Shown piece after piece: positions 6,546 through 12,165 of a stretch of 12,165 nt of DNA. The translations under genes were made by a program, and so were the position numbers. The stretch spans positions 200,737-212,901 of the forward strand of contig MU646818.1 of the NCBI GenBank assembly GCA_026770585.1, in the 5' to 3' direction. Positions within the stretch are counted from its first letter, which is position 1. The number at the start of each line of letters is the position of its first letter. The notes beneath the pieces are model-generated. The model had not been told where the DNA came from and did no database searches. It saw only the letters and a list, made by a program, of their open reading frames with translations. This DNA is from Baffinella frigidus. Lineage: Eukaryota; Cryptophyceae; Cryptomonadales; Baffinellaceae.

Positions 6546-6662
6546 TCATCTCCACAAAAGTGTTAATCAATTGCTTTTGGCGCAACGAAATTTACTACAC
6601 GAATGCTCTACTATTACTTTTATGAGCAAATCGTGTAGTGATTTTCGTTGCCCAAGAGATTA
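6546..6662 (+). mobile_element. Palindromic-core element, copy G, flanked by 22-bp direct repeats
   Basis: This element is of the same subfamily as copy C: TCATCTCCACAAAAGTG, then ATTGCTTTTGGC, GCAACGAAATTTACTACAC, a 31-base centre and GTGTAGTGATTTTCGTTGCC. The right outer arm is shortened (CCCAAGAGATTAA). Identical 22-bp sequences (begin ACTCAATGCCGTAACC) flank it at 6524-6545 and 6663-6684. This is the clearest sign of insertion in the window. Confidence 0.8.
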
Positions 6663-6729
6663 ACTCAATGCCGTAACCTGAACTACCGTTAATCCGCGTC
6701 GTGGAAAGCTGGTGGAAAGGCGGATAGGC

Positions 6730-6882
6730 CTAGCTCTGTCCCAGTTCAATTTGGGCTCGCAGATAGAGTGCCCCCCCCGAAATTTCACAGGTGAATTTTG
6801 ACTCCCCCCCATGAAATTCACCTGTACGATTTCGGGGGGGGCACTCTATCTACGAGCCCAAATTTAACTGGGACAGAGCTAG
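6730..6882. mobile_element. Foldback MITE with CTAGCTCTGTCCCAGTT ends
   Basis: Arms of about 68 bp (6730-6798 and 6811-6882) pair with few mismatches over a loop of roughly 12 bases. The left arm runs CTAGCTCTGTCCCAGTT, ATTTGGGCTCG, AGATAGAGTG, eight Cs, GAAATTTCACAGGTGAATTT. Reading TA as the duplicated target gives TA-GCTCTGTCCCAG...CTGGGACAGAGC-TA, as in Tc1/mariner-type MITEs. That assignment is an inference. There is no coding capacity. Confidence 0.75.
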
Positions 6883-6911
6883 TAGGTTGCCCCGCAGTTC
6901 CACCAGTTGCA

Positions 6912-7077
6912 GGTACTTACTTATCCGGGGAAACCTATTTTTCTTTAGTTTGATGGCGAGGAAAATTATTACATAAATGCTTTAATGTTTCTAATGAGAA
7001 CGAATCGTGTAGTAATTTTCCTTGCAATCAAACTAAAGAAAAATAGGTATCCCAATTGGTTTCCCCGGATAAGTACC
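6912..7077. mobile_element. Palindromic-core element, copy F (166 bp)
   Basis: The arms begin GGTACTTACTTATCCGGGGA and end TCCCCGGATAAGTACC. They continue through CCTATTTTTCTTTAGTTTGA to the core GAGGAAAATTATTACAT and its partner GTGTAGTAATTTTCCTTGC. The right arm has about 10 extra bases (AATTGGGATA read on the minus strand). The centre keeps GCTTTAATG and CTAATGAGAACGAATC, close to the consensus of the other copies. Arm blocks such as CCTATTTTTCTT are shared with copies D and E. Confidence 0.8.
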
Positions 7078-7091
7078 GCCAGATATCACCA

Positions 7092-7105
7092 GGGGGGGGG
7101 GGGGG
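7092..7105 (+). repeat. 14-base poly-G run
   Basis: Fourteen consecutive Gs follow ATATCACCA. Other G or C runs of eight to twelve occur near 5557, 5937, 6259, 6771 and 6833. They border repeat elements and could mark slippage or sequencing-length uncertainty. Frames crossing them should be read with caution. Confidence 0.9.
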
Positions 7106-7307
7106 CTTTTTCGGGTTGCTTGATTTGCGGAAGAGTGGGTAGGATTCCGGCTGAAACAGGATGGAAAGGAGGTGCTGCATGTACATCCCCCACCATGCCG
7201 GCCCTTCCATCCAGCTCTCTCTCTCTCTCTATCCCCGTCTCTTCAAGACTGCGCGTTGGGGCTAGCATCTGGGAGCTGAGGCAGCACAGAGGATGGTGGG
7301 GAGGGAG

Positions 7308-7445
7308 CTGCACCCATGGCCGTCCGTCCAGAGCGCCGGCATATGCCATCACTCCCCTGCTCCCCTCAGGCAGCAGCGAGACCGTGTCCCCATACCGCAG
7401 CAACACATGTTTCCCCTCGCCGGAATCGAAGAGTTGAGAGGAATT
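7308..7445 (-). pseudogene. Exon-like fragment resembling the IP3-receptor N-terminal domain
   Basis: The minus-strand frame of 7559-7086 (157 codons) contains a central part, about residues 47-84, with coding-like composition, including LRYGDTVSLLPEGSRG and AYAGALDGRPWVQ. The pattern G-D-x-x-S-L-x-x-E-G-S, a glycine-rich turn, then D-x-R-x-x-V-Q is what I associate with the start of the inositol 1,4,5-trisphosphate / ryanodine receptor ligand-binding domain (Ins145_P3_rec). The stretch is preceded on the minus strand by GGCAG|GACAATAATTCC (a possible AG acceptor) and ends at ATGG|GTGCAG (a possible GT donor). The rest of the frame is low-complexity. No other exon of such a gene is visible; both sides are repeats. 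It is either a lone exon of an intron-rich gene or a captured fragment. The family call rests on a short motif recalled from general knowledge. Confidence 0.35.
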
Positions 7446-7568
7446 ATTGTCCTGCCACCCGAATCCTGACCCTGTGCTCTGCGGAGAACCGAGCGGGGGC
7501 GCGCGGTTCAAGCCGGGGATGCTCAAGACGGGCGGCAGCCACCCTGCCATTCCTGCCAAAGAAAGGGA

Positions 7569-7748
7569 ATGGTGAGAAGATGCATTGAGAAGGTCGGCAA
7601 GCGTTTCCCCTATCCCAACAAACTAGCAAAGCACATGCTCACGACTTCGGGCGAGAAACCGCAAGAATGCGAGAAGTGCGGCAAGTGCTTCTCCATGACT
7701 TGCAAACTGGCTGTGCACATGCGCTCGCATTCGGGTGAGAAACCGTAG
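7569..7748 (+). pseudogene. C2H2 zinc-finger fragment, 59 codons, truncated
   Basis: An ATG-started frame of 59 codons holds remnants of tandem C2H2 fingers. Finger 2 (7668-7730) is complete: ECEKCGKCFS begins it, and LAVHMRSH ends it, giving C-x2-C-x12-H-x3-H followed by the linker SGEKP. Finger 1 (7581-7640) has lost both zinc cysteines at the expected places (GAG-AAG flanked by ATT and GTC) and its last histidine is Thr; its linker TSGEKP is intact. After finger 2 the frame meets TAG at 7746, where the family has Tyr or Phe, and the next finger reads ICGEW, with its second cysteine changed. Upstream, GGTGAGAAG (7571-7579) looks like another linker in a different frame. Classical C2H2 proteins bind DNA through tandem fingers; one intact finger is unlikely to suffice. 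I read it as a decayed zinc-finger gene, though a spliced exon cannot be excluded. Confidence 0.75.
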
Positions 7749-7975
7749 ATATGTGGGGAGTGGGTCGTGAAGAAGAAAAGTGTGGACTGATCTGTGGATT
7801 TGTGTGTGTAAGTACAAAGTTTCGAGATGCGAGACGTGGGTGGAAGGCGCGGCGGGGGAGTACGTTCAGGGCAAGCGATCAGACACGGGGATACGGGGGA
7901 TGGGCAAGGCCTCTTCGCCCCGCCGCTTCTCCGGAATTTCCTTTTTTGGTGGTGACACCCCCGCTGCCACGCATG

Positions 7976-8641
7976 AGACCGTTTCTTACGGGGCAAGAAA
8001 TAGGAAATAGGAAATAGCGAATTGGGGCTTCTGATGTCATTTGACCCCCTCTATTTGCTATTCAGCGATTTTCGAAGGCAAATAGAAGGCAAATACTGCC
8101 TCTATTCCAGCCTTTTTTGAGGAGCTCTGGAATAGTGGATTCGCGGGGCGACCCCTGCCTGCCCGGCCCCTAGCTCCGCGCATGGAGGGGGCATGGGCGC
8201 GCTAGACACTGGGATCGGCGGAGCAGACCCACCGCTACGGGCGGGCGCCCCAGATCGGGACCGACAGCGCGGCCAACGCGCGTGGTTGCCGGATCCTGGC
8301 GCCCGGGCGGATCCCCGGGGCGGCCCACGCACATCACGGCCGTGTTCCGGCGCCGGCGGTGACGCGGCTTGCTCTCGGTCACAGAAGGTACGCATGTGCG
8401 TCGAATGACGCCTCGAGCCCCCTGCTGGCTTCCCGAATGGCGGAGCTATCCCCCGCGCCGTCCCCAGCCCCTCGCCATTTCGCTCTCGGTCTTTTCCGTA
8501 GAGGTTTATTTGAACATACAATAGTTTTATGGCTCTGTAATGGCTCCAAGTGCCTGTCATCGGGGGCTCCCTTTTCAGGCCATCTATTGTCGATTTCAGC
8601 TATTTCGTCTTTTCTATTTCTTGCCCCGTAAGAAACGGTCT
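7976..8641. mobile_element. 666-bp segment bounded by perfect 28-bp inverted repeats
   Basis: AGACCGTTTCTTACGGGGCA continuing to 8003 is the exact reverse complement of 8614-8641. Similarity extends inward weakly (GAAATAG runs). The interior has an AT-rich left part with the stem CTATTCCAG...CTGGAATAG (about 8101-8135), a GC-rich middle (about 8140-8470) and TGAACATACAATAG on the right. Several overlapping open frames cross the GC-rich part, but none has a recognised domain or clear priority. AAG|GTACGC at 8385-8393 resembles a splice donor. The likely reading is a non-autonomous DNA element carrying foreign GC-rich sequence. I could not identify a target duplication. Confidence 0.55.
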
Positions 8642-8747
8642 GAGTGTAATCCTGACCTGGGAAAACAAGTCAGTTCACACGGAATTTGTATCAACTTCCC
8701 GAAATTTCGATTTTTCTCTGGGGAGAATGTTGACTTATGAACTTTTG

Positions 8748-8771
8748 AAAATAGCCACATCTGGCTATTTT
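8748..8771. repeat. 24-base perfect stem-loop
   Basis: AAAATAGCCA and TGGCTATTTT pair perfectly over the loop CATC. TTTTTACTACACG follows directly, an isolated half of the palindromic core. A similar abutment of stem and core is seen in the other copies, so this may be a decayed end of one. Confidence 0.7.
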
Positions 8772-8862
8772 TACTACACGGCACTCTGCCCTCCAATCTT
8801 GCGTGGTGGGGGGACCAAATCTCGATTTAGCTTTTCATGCTTTTTGGTTTTCAGGTGGTTTT

Positions 8863-8911
8863 TTGAGCCATTTTCGGATTTGGTTCACCACTCCGCGGGA
8901 AAATGGCTCAA
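8863..8911. repeat. Inverted repeat TTGAGCCATTTTC
   Basis: A perfect 13-base inverted repeat (8863-8875 with 8899-8911) lies across a 23-base spacer. The motif GAAAATGGCTCAA also occurs singly at about 9504-9516. It is a small dispersed stem whose role is unknown. Confidence 0.6.
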
Positions 8912-8983
8912 GCGACACCCTCGATTTCGTCCACTTCACAAATTACGACCCGTTTTTGAGGAATTTTGTCACCTGAAGATCCC

Positions 8984-9347
8984 TGGCTCGGATAGCGAGG
9001 GGGCAAATGGATCGGGTATTTATTGCCTTCAGCTCCCGATGGGAGCTGAAGCCCAGTACAAACTGGACGCGACTGGTAGAGCGGGTCTCTCATTAGTTGA
9101 CACGATTCGGACCTCGAAAAGCAAATTAGTGACGAACAAAATCAGTCAACTTGTGTGGTAACTTTCATTGCGTAAAAAAAAGAATCTTCATTTCAATGAA
9201 AATTACTACACAAGTTGACTGATTTTGTTCGTTACTAATTTGCTTTTCGAGGTCCGAATCGTGTCAACTAATGAGAGACCCGCTCTACCAAATTGTGAAT
9301 TCGTACCCGCATTAAAAAGATCCGTTTGCCCCCTCGCTATCCGACCA
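8984..9347. mobile_element. Large foldback element with 97-bp arms, copy H
   Basis: The inner arms 9074-9170 and 9194-9290 are complementary at 94 of 97 positions around a 23-base spacer of A-rich sequence. The outer ends, GCTCGGATAGCGAGGGGGCA (from 8985) and TGCCCCCTCGCTATCCGA, also pair (8985-9014 with 9318-9345). Arms at the spacer carry the core motif (CAATGAAAATTACTACACA) but facing outward, opposite to copies A-G. Between outer and inner arms on the left lies a small stem CTTCAGCTCCCGATGGGAGC. The element is related to 6036-6161 through its ends and the CAGTCGCGTCCA sequence. The transcript would fold into a very long near-perfect hairpin. Confidence 0.8.
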
Positions 9348-9384
9348 AGGCAAACTACCGGTAAATCATGGACATTTCAAAATC

Positions 9385-9520
9385 TGGTGTAAAGATGACT
9401 TTACTACAGCGAAAAGTAAAATGGCTTTACATCTAGCACGGTCAGCACGCTGACGGCAGCAGGGCGCAGACCTTTACTACAGCAGAAAAATAGAAGCTGA
9501 AAATGGCTCAAATGACATTG
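9385..9520 (+). repeat. Short repeats around CTTTACTACAGC
   Basis: CTTTACTACAGCGAAAAGTA (about 9401) and CTTTACTACAGCAGAAAAAT (about 9472) are direct repeats, each followed by AAAATGGCT. TGTAAAGATGAC at 9391 and GGCTTTACATCT at 9423 form an inverted pair. They lie just upstream of the only likely gene. Whether they matter for its expression cannot be told from sequence. Confidence 0.5.
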
Positions 9521-9559
9521 GTGTTTGACCAGAATGACCCTTTTCCAATTTGATTCGAA

Positions 9560-9693
9560 AAAGGTCTTTTGTCGTTCCTCCCTCTCCATCCCGTCCGTTT
9601 CACATTCCTTCATCCCAGCCCCTTCCTCCGCCAACCCCATCCTCCCACGCTCCCAGGACCGCTCCCAGGTGCTGACCTTTTCTTCCGCCAACC
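9560..9693 (+). promoter_or_regulatory. Pyrimidine-rich leader before the 347-codon gene
   Basis: The 130 bases before the ATG are strikingly C/T-rich (CTCCCTCTCCATCCCGTCCG and similar). This is a common feature of 5' leaders and also of intron ends in GC-rich eukaryotes. An in-frame TGA lies at 9673-9675, so the reading frame cannot extend further upstream without splicing. No TATA box or other core promoter element stands out. Confidence 0.35.
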
Positions 9694-10737
9694 ATGTCCA
9701 TCGAAGAAGACTGTTCTCGTCGCCTGAACAGTCTTCTAGGCAACGGGGACACGGAGATGCATGACCGCCTCGCGTCGCGCCTCTGGCTGGCGGTGCGCGT
9801 CTCCTCTCGCACAATGAGGGCATCCAGCAAAGAGGTTTCGCTGCATTCCCACGGGCAAAAGTGCATCCTCGAGGGGCTCCCGGCGTTCCCACCAGTCGAC
9901 CACCCGCAGATCGAGTTAAACAGGCCCAAGGTCCGTTGCACCTGCGCGCTGTGCACCCGTTTCTCCAAGAGATCAAACATATTCGACGCCCTCGACAAGA
10001 TCCAACCTTTGGCGCCCTCGACAAGATCCAACCTGTGGAACCCTGGCACGTTCTCGCTGGCCGACGTCAAGAAGCGCGCGAAACGCTCCACGAAAGGCCG
10101 TCACCACTTCGCTGCGCCCCCCTCACAGGGCGCAGGCGAGGCATGCGACAACTCCGACGAGGACCAGGCCCCCATCGAACTCTCTCTCAACACCATCGCA
10201 TCTCCCGGGCGCCAGGGCAGGTCGCTCATGTCGCTCAAGTCTATTGTCGCGAGGAAACGCGACCTCCCGGCTCCGTCATCAGGCAGCAGCATGACGGCCC
10301 TGGACACGCTCCAGAAGCGCCTCTCTCTCGGAACCACGAGCGGTGGCATCCTCTGCATGCACCCTGCCCGTCCTCCAACCACCATCCTCACCACAGACCC
10401 CTCCGAGCCCGCGCTGATCCTCCCGCCCCTCGTCCGCCGCGGCGCCTTCGCCTGGCGGGCCGCCGCGGGGAAGGCGCGCGCCGCGCTTCCTCCTCCGAAC
10501 GCTGGGGCCGAACACGGGCACGACGGGACGGGGGACCAGCGCAGCGCCCTCCAGGCGGGCAGCTCGCGGGGCGCCGCGGCATGGAGGGTCGTTGCCGCCA
10601 AGGTTCGCACGGCTGCTCCGCCGCAGGGGGGGGGGTCCTTCCAGAGCGCGGGGGCGCTGAGGCCGATTTGCATGGTGGAGGACGAGGACGAGGGGATTCT
10701 GGGGAAGTTGGGCGGGCGATCCAAGTCGATATCGTGA
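9694..10737 (+). CDS. Hypothetical protein, 347 residues, basic and low-complexity
   Basis: I do not recognise a family. This is the best gene candidate: a 348-codon frame including the TGA stop, consistently rich in C or G at third positions, with ATG in the good context ACCATGT, 18 bases after an in-frame TGA. Residues 1-100 hold a cluster RCTCALCTRF (81-90), three cysteines in C-x-C-x2-C, too few for a known zinc site. Residues 126-138 (KKRAKRSTKGRHH) look like a nuclear localisation signal. Residues 140-215 are Ser/Pro-rich. Residues 248-266 and 291-309 are two copies, 43 residues apart, of the pattern RGAxAWRxxAxKxRxAxPP. The C-terminal end has an acidic patch VEDEDEG (328-334). There is no signal peptide or membrane segment. 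A nuclear or regulatory role is only an inference from the basic patch. A 26-bp tandem duplication lies inside (9987-10038) and a 10-G run at 10626-10635; both are points where the frame could be wrong. A single exon is possible; an unseen intron cannot be excluded. Confidence 0.6.
   Translation: MSIEEDCSRRLNSLLGNGDTEMHDRLASRLWLAVRVSSRTMRASSKEVSLHSHGQKCILEGLPAFPPVDHPQIELNRPKVRCTCALCTRFSKRSNIFDALDKIQPLAPSTRSNLWNPGTFSLADVKKRAKRSTKGRHHFAAPPSQGAGEACDNSDEDQAPIELSLNTIASPGRQGRSLMSLKSIVARKRDLPAPSSGSSMTALDTLQKRLSLGTTSGGILCMHPARPPTTILTTDPSEPALILPPLVRRGAFAWRAAAGKARAALPPPNAGAEHGHDGTGDQRSALQAGSSRGAAAWRVVAAKVRTAAPPQGGGSFQSAGALRPICMVEDEDEGILGKLGGRSKSIS
9987..10038 (+). repeat. 26-bp tandem duplication inside the coding frame
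   Basis: CGCCCTCGACAAGATCCAAC continuing for 26 bases (9987-10012) is repeated at 10013-10038 with one difference. Since 26 is not a multiple of three, the first copy reads ALDKIQP and the second reads APSTRSNL in the same open frame. The other frame open downstream (ending at 10781) reads ALDKIQP from the second copy. Codon bias favours the 9694-10737 frame on both sides. Confidence 0.9.
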
Positions 10738-10834
10738 GCCCGCTGCGAGAGTGTGCTTTCGATGAGATTGGGCCTCTGTGAATGTTCGATAGGTTGTTCT
10801 CGAGAGAGCGCTGGGACTCGTTACGCTGTGAGGG

Positions 10835-10839
10835 TGTAA
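10835..10839 (+). terminator. Possible TGTAA polyadenylation signal
   Basis: TGTAA occurs about 98 bases after the stop of the 347-codon gene. TGTAA is the usual poly(A) signal in chlorophyte algae. A five-base match is weak evidence and would only count if the organism is a green alga. Confidence 0.15.
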
Positions 10840-10976
10840 CGGAGTTCCCCGTTACCCCCGAAAACTCCGTGACTAGTGGTCTGAACCCCGCTGAGCGCCG
10901 CACGCTCTTTCAGAGGGGGGACCTGTGGGTAGTGAAGGTAGGAGGGGATGATGGGGAACTCCGACCATGGCACTTT

Positions 10977-11089
10977 ATATCCCTTAAGTGGCGAGTAGGC
11001 TCATACGCCCTACCGTAGGGCCATAGGACCTGCCCAGGACCTGTCGGGGGTCAATTTTGACCCCCTCGCCACTTACGGGATACGTATAT
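10977..11089. mobile_element. MITE-like element with CCCTTAAGTGGCGAG ends
   Basis: The left end ATATCCCTTAAGTGGCGAG (10977-10995) and the right end CTCGCCACTTACGGGATACG, then TATAT, are imperfect inverted repeats. Inside are the perfect stem GGGGGTCAATTTTGACCCCC (11046-11065), the small stem CCCTACCGTAGGG (11008-11020), and the direct repeat AGGACCTG. The element is about 113 bp with no coding capacity. Similar GGTCAA/TTGACCCC pieces occur at 8043 and 6799, too short to prove kinship. Confidence 0.6.
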
Positions 11090-11587
11090 GAACGCTGGAT
11101 TGGTGGGCCACCTCGGGTGGCGACGCCCCGAGCTGTCCTGGGGCCCCGTTCTCCTCTGTTACTTCTTAAGTTAACAGAGGTTCCACTTTTGCTTTGAGAC
11201 GTTCCACTCTCGACTTTTGTCTCGGTGGGCCGCGCTCGAGAAGCAAGAGGAATACAAGCAAGCTAGAAGACGCCGAGCAAGTGAGAAGAGCGGGCCTCTA
11301 TGAGGTTTCGATGAGCGTGAATCTGCGTGAGGTTTCGGTAGGTTGTACTCAGGAGAGGTCTGTTTTAGGTCCTTTAGGTTCTTCGAGCTCCCAACATAGG
11401 CGGACGCTTCCTCCCCCGAGGCGGGCCCGTCCTGGACTACGTCCTCACACCCTCTAGGCGAGGTCTACGAAGGACGCACGTTTTCCTCTGTAGCTAGGAC
11501 TGCCTTTTCGGCTCTGTCTCGTGTACCATAAATCGCATCTCACGCCATTCATGTGCTGAGGAGAGGACGCCTTGTGTCTTACCAGGT
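11090..11587. other. No recognisable gene or large repeat
   Basis: About 500 bases in which I see only small stems: GCCACCTCGGGTGGC (11108-11122) and CCTCTGTTACTTCTTAAGTT then AACAGAGG (11153-11180). The 87-codon open frame at 11194-11457 has no consistent codon bias or recognisable domain. Some exon-like GC-rich sequence is present, but nothing I can support as a gene. Confidence 0.5.
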
Positions 11588-11645
11588 TGAGCCCTCCTTG
11601 CCTCTCAAGCTGCGAGTGAGCCCTCCTTTCCTCTCAAGCTGCGAT
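11588..11645 (+). repeat. 29-bp tandem duplication
   Basis: TGAGCCCTCCTTGCCTCTCA continuing AGCTGCGAG (11588-11616) is repeated at 11617-11645 with two differences. The end of the second copy, GCTGCGATTTTTGTGTGG, resembles the 27-bp unit of the array near 5460-5555 (GCTGCGATTTTTTGTGTAAA). Confidence 0.85.
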
Positions 11646-11681
11646 TTTTGTGTGGAGGTCAGTAGCTAGGGTGGTGAAAAC

Positions 11682-11755
11682 GACCCCAAAATTTTTTTCG
11701 CCGCTCCGCGGCGAAAAAGACCCCAATTTTTTTTTTTCCTCGCTCCGCTCGGAAA
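11682..11755 (+). repeat. 37-bp tandem duplication with GC-rich stems
   Basis: Two units begin GACCCCAA, continue with a T-run (7 and 12 Ts), and end in a stem: CGCCGCTCCGCGGCG in the first and TCCTCGCTCCGCTCGGA in the second. The sequences of the stems differ while a CGCTCCGC core is kept. The minus-strand open frame covering 11634-12059 reads these as low-complexity Ser/Glu/Lys sequence and I do not regard it as a gene. Confidence 0.75.
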
Positions 11756-11779
11756 GTGGACAAAATATTTCCCCAATGC

Positions 11780-11834
11780 ATCTTAAGGCGGGGCCTTGAG
11801 CCCCTCCTCGATGGATCTTAAGGCGGGGCCTTGA
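11780..11834 (+). repeat. 20-bp direct repeat ATCTTAAGGCGGGGCCTTGA
   Basis: The 20-base sequence is present exactly at 11780-11799 and 11815-11834, a spacing of 35. Each copy contains the stem AAGGCGGGGCCTT. The rest of the window to 12165 shows no gene or clear repeat. Confidence 0.85.
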
Positions 11835-12165
11835 TCGCTTATAGGGCACCTGTTTTCTCCAACTCGGCCCATGGGTCGATTTCCCCGGTGGTTTCTCTTG
11901 CAAATGTCCACCATGGACATAGTTAGGGATATTCTCAGCTCCAGATTTTGTCTCCAGGGGCAAGAAAAGGTGACTTTTCTCCAAGTGCGAAATTGCGATT
12001 TTCAGCTCGGGTTTCCAACTTGGATCTCGGCTTGGGACTAATGAGGCACTTCTCGGCAAGTTTGCGGAGTCTCAGGGACCTGAAAATGTGCACGGACCCG
12101 CAACCTGACTGGTTTTGGACAAAATCGGGCTCATTTTCACTTTTTGAAAAAAGGTCGGTGGTCCC

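Noticed and set aside
8193-8408. GC-rich open frames inside the 7976-8641 element as a gene
   Set aside because: At least three frames are open in both directions, as expected for very GC-rich DNA, and none shows a domain or clear codon bias.
8550-9161. Plus-strand open frame of 203 codons
   Set aside because: It starts inside the 7976-8641 element and ends in the arm of the 8984-9347 foldback, and codon use is not biased like the likely gene. It is probably fortuitous.
9404-10024. Minus-strand frame of 206 codons opposite the likely gene
   Set aside because: It is antisense to 9694-10737, where the plus frame has the better third-position bias and start context.
11634-12059. Minus-strand open frame of 141 codons
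   Set aside because: The C-terminal part is the 37-bp and 29-bp tandem repeats. The N-terminal part has no family features or convincing codon bias.

Overview
This window looks like a nuclear, non-coding-rich stretch of a eukaryotic genome. Evidence: arrays and scattered copies of the Arabidopsis-type telomere heptamer TTTAGGG/CCCTAAA, a C2H2 zinc-finger fragment with a GEKP linker, no operon-like gene packing, and many short inverted-repeat elements of MITE or foldback type. TTTAGGG is known from plants, many green algae, glaucophytes, dinoflagellates and some other protists. The coding-looking parts are GC-rich at third codon positions, which fits an algal or protist genome better than a flowering plant. 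I cannot name the species. There are no tRNA, rRNA, CRISPR or prokaryotic signals.

Layout. Positions 1-1720 are subtelomere-like: homogeneous blocks of telomere-derived heptamers (GGGTTGA, CCCGAAA, CCCCAAA, CCCTAAA) alternate with a roughly 32-bp minisatellite built on GGTCACGTCC and GTACCAGGGAAATGG. Positions 1498-2760 hold a diverged repeat of at least five copies and two inverted copies of a palindromic element. Positions 2760-4070 hold perfect hairpins, further palindromes and repeated short stretches whose minus strand reads as the same peptide. Positions 4150-5265 contain a higher-order duplication (offset about 600-634 bp) with a GTGTAGG array. Positions 5360-5880 hold a 55-bp direct repeat around a 27-bp T-rich minisatellite and a CCCTAAA block. 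Positions 5900-7080 are packed with hairpin elements. Positions 7300-7750 contain two protein-gene remnants, a possible IP3-receptor-like exon on the minus strand and a zinc-finger fragment on the plus strand. Positions 7976-8641 are bounded by perfect 28-bp inverted repeats. Positions 8984-9347 form a large foldback with 97-bp arms.

The only open reading frame I regard as a likely real gene is 9694-10737 (+), a 347-residue protein with no recognised family, consistent GC-rich codon use and a good start context. Positions 10740-12165 hold one MITE-like element and short direct repeats, with no convincing gene.

The most striking theme is a recurring core of about 60-65 bp (inverted TTACTACAC-type ends around a related, non-palindromic centre). 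It appears seven or more times, nearly always at the middle of a longer palindrome, while the outer arms differ between copies. The genes do not form a pathway together; the window is mainly a record of repeat birth, nesting and gene-fragment capture.
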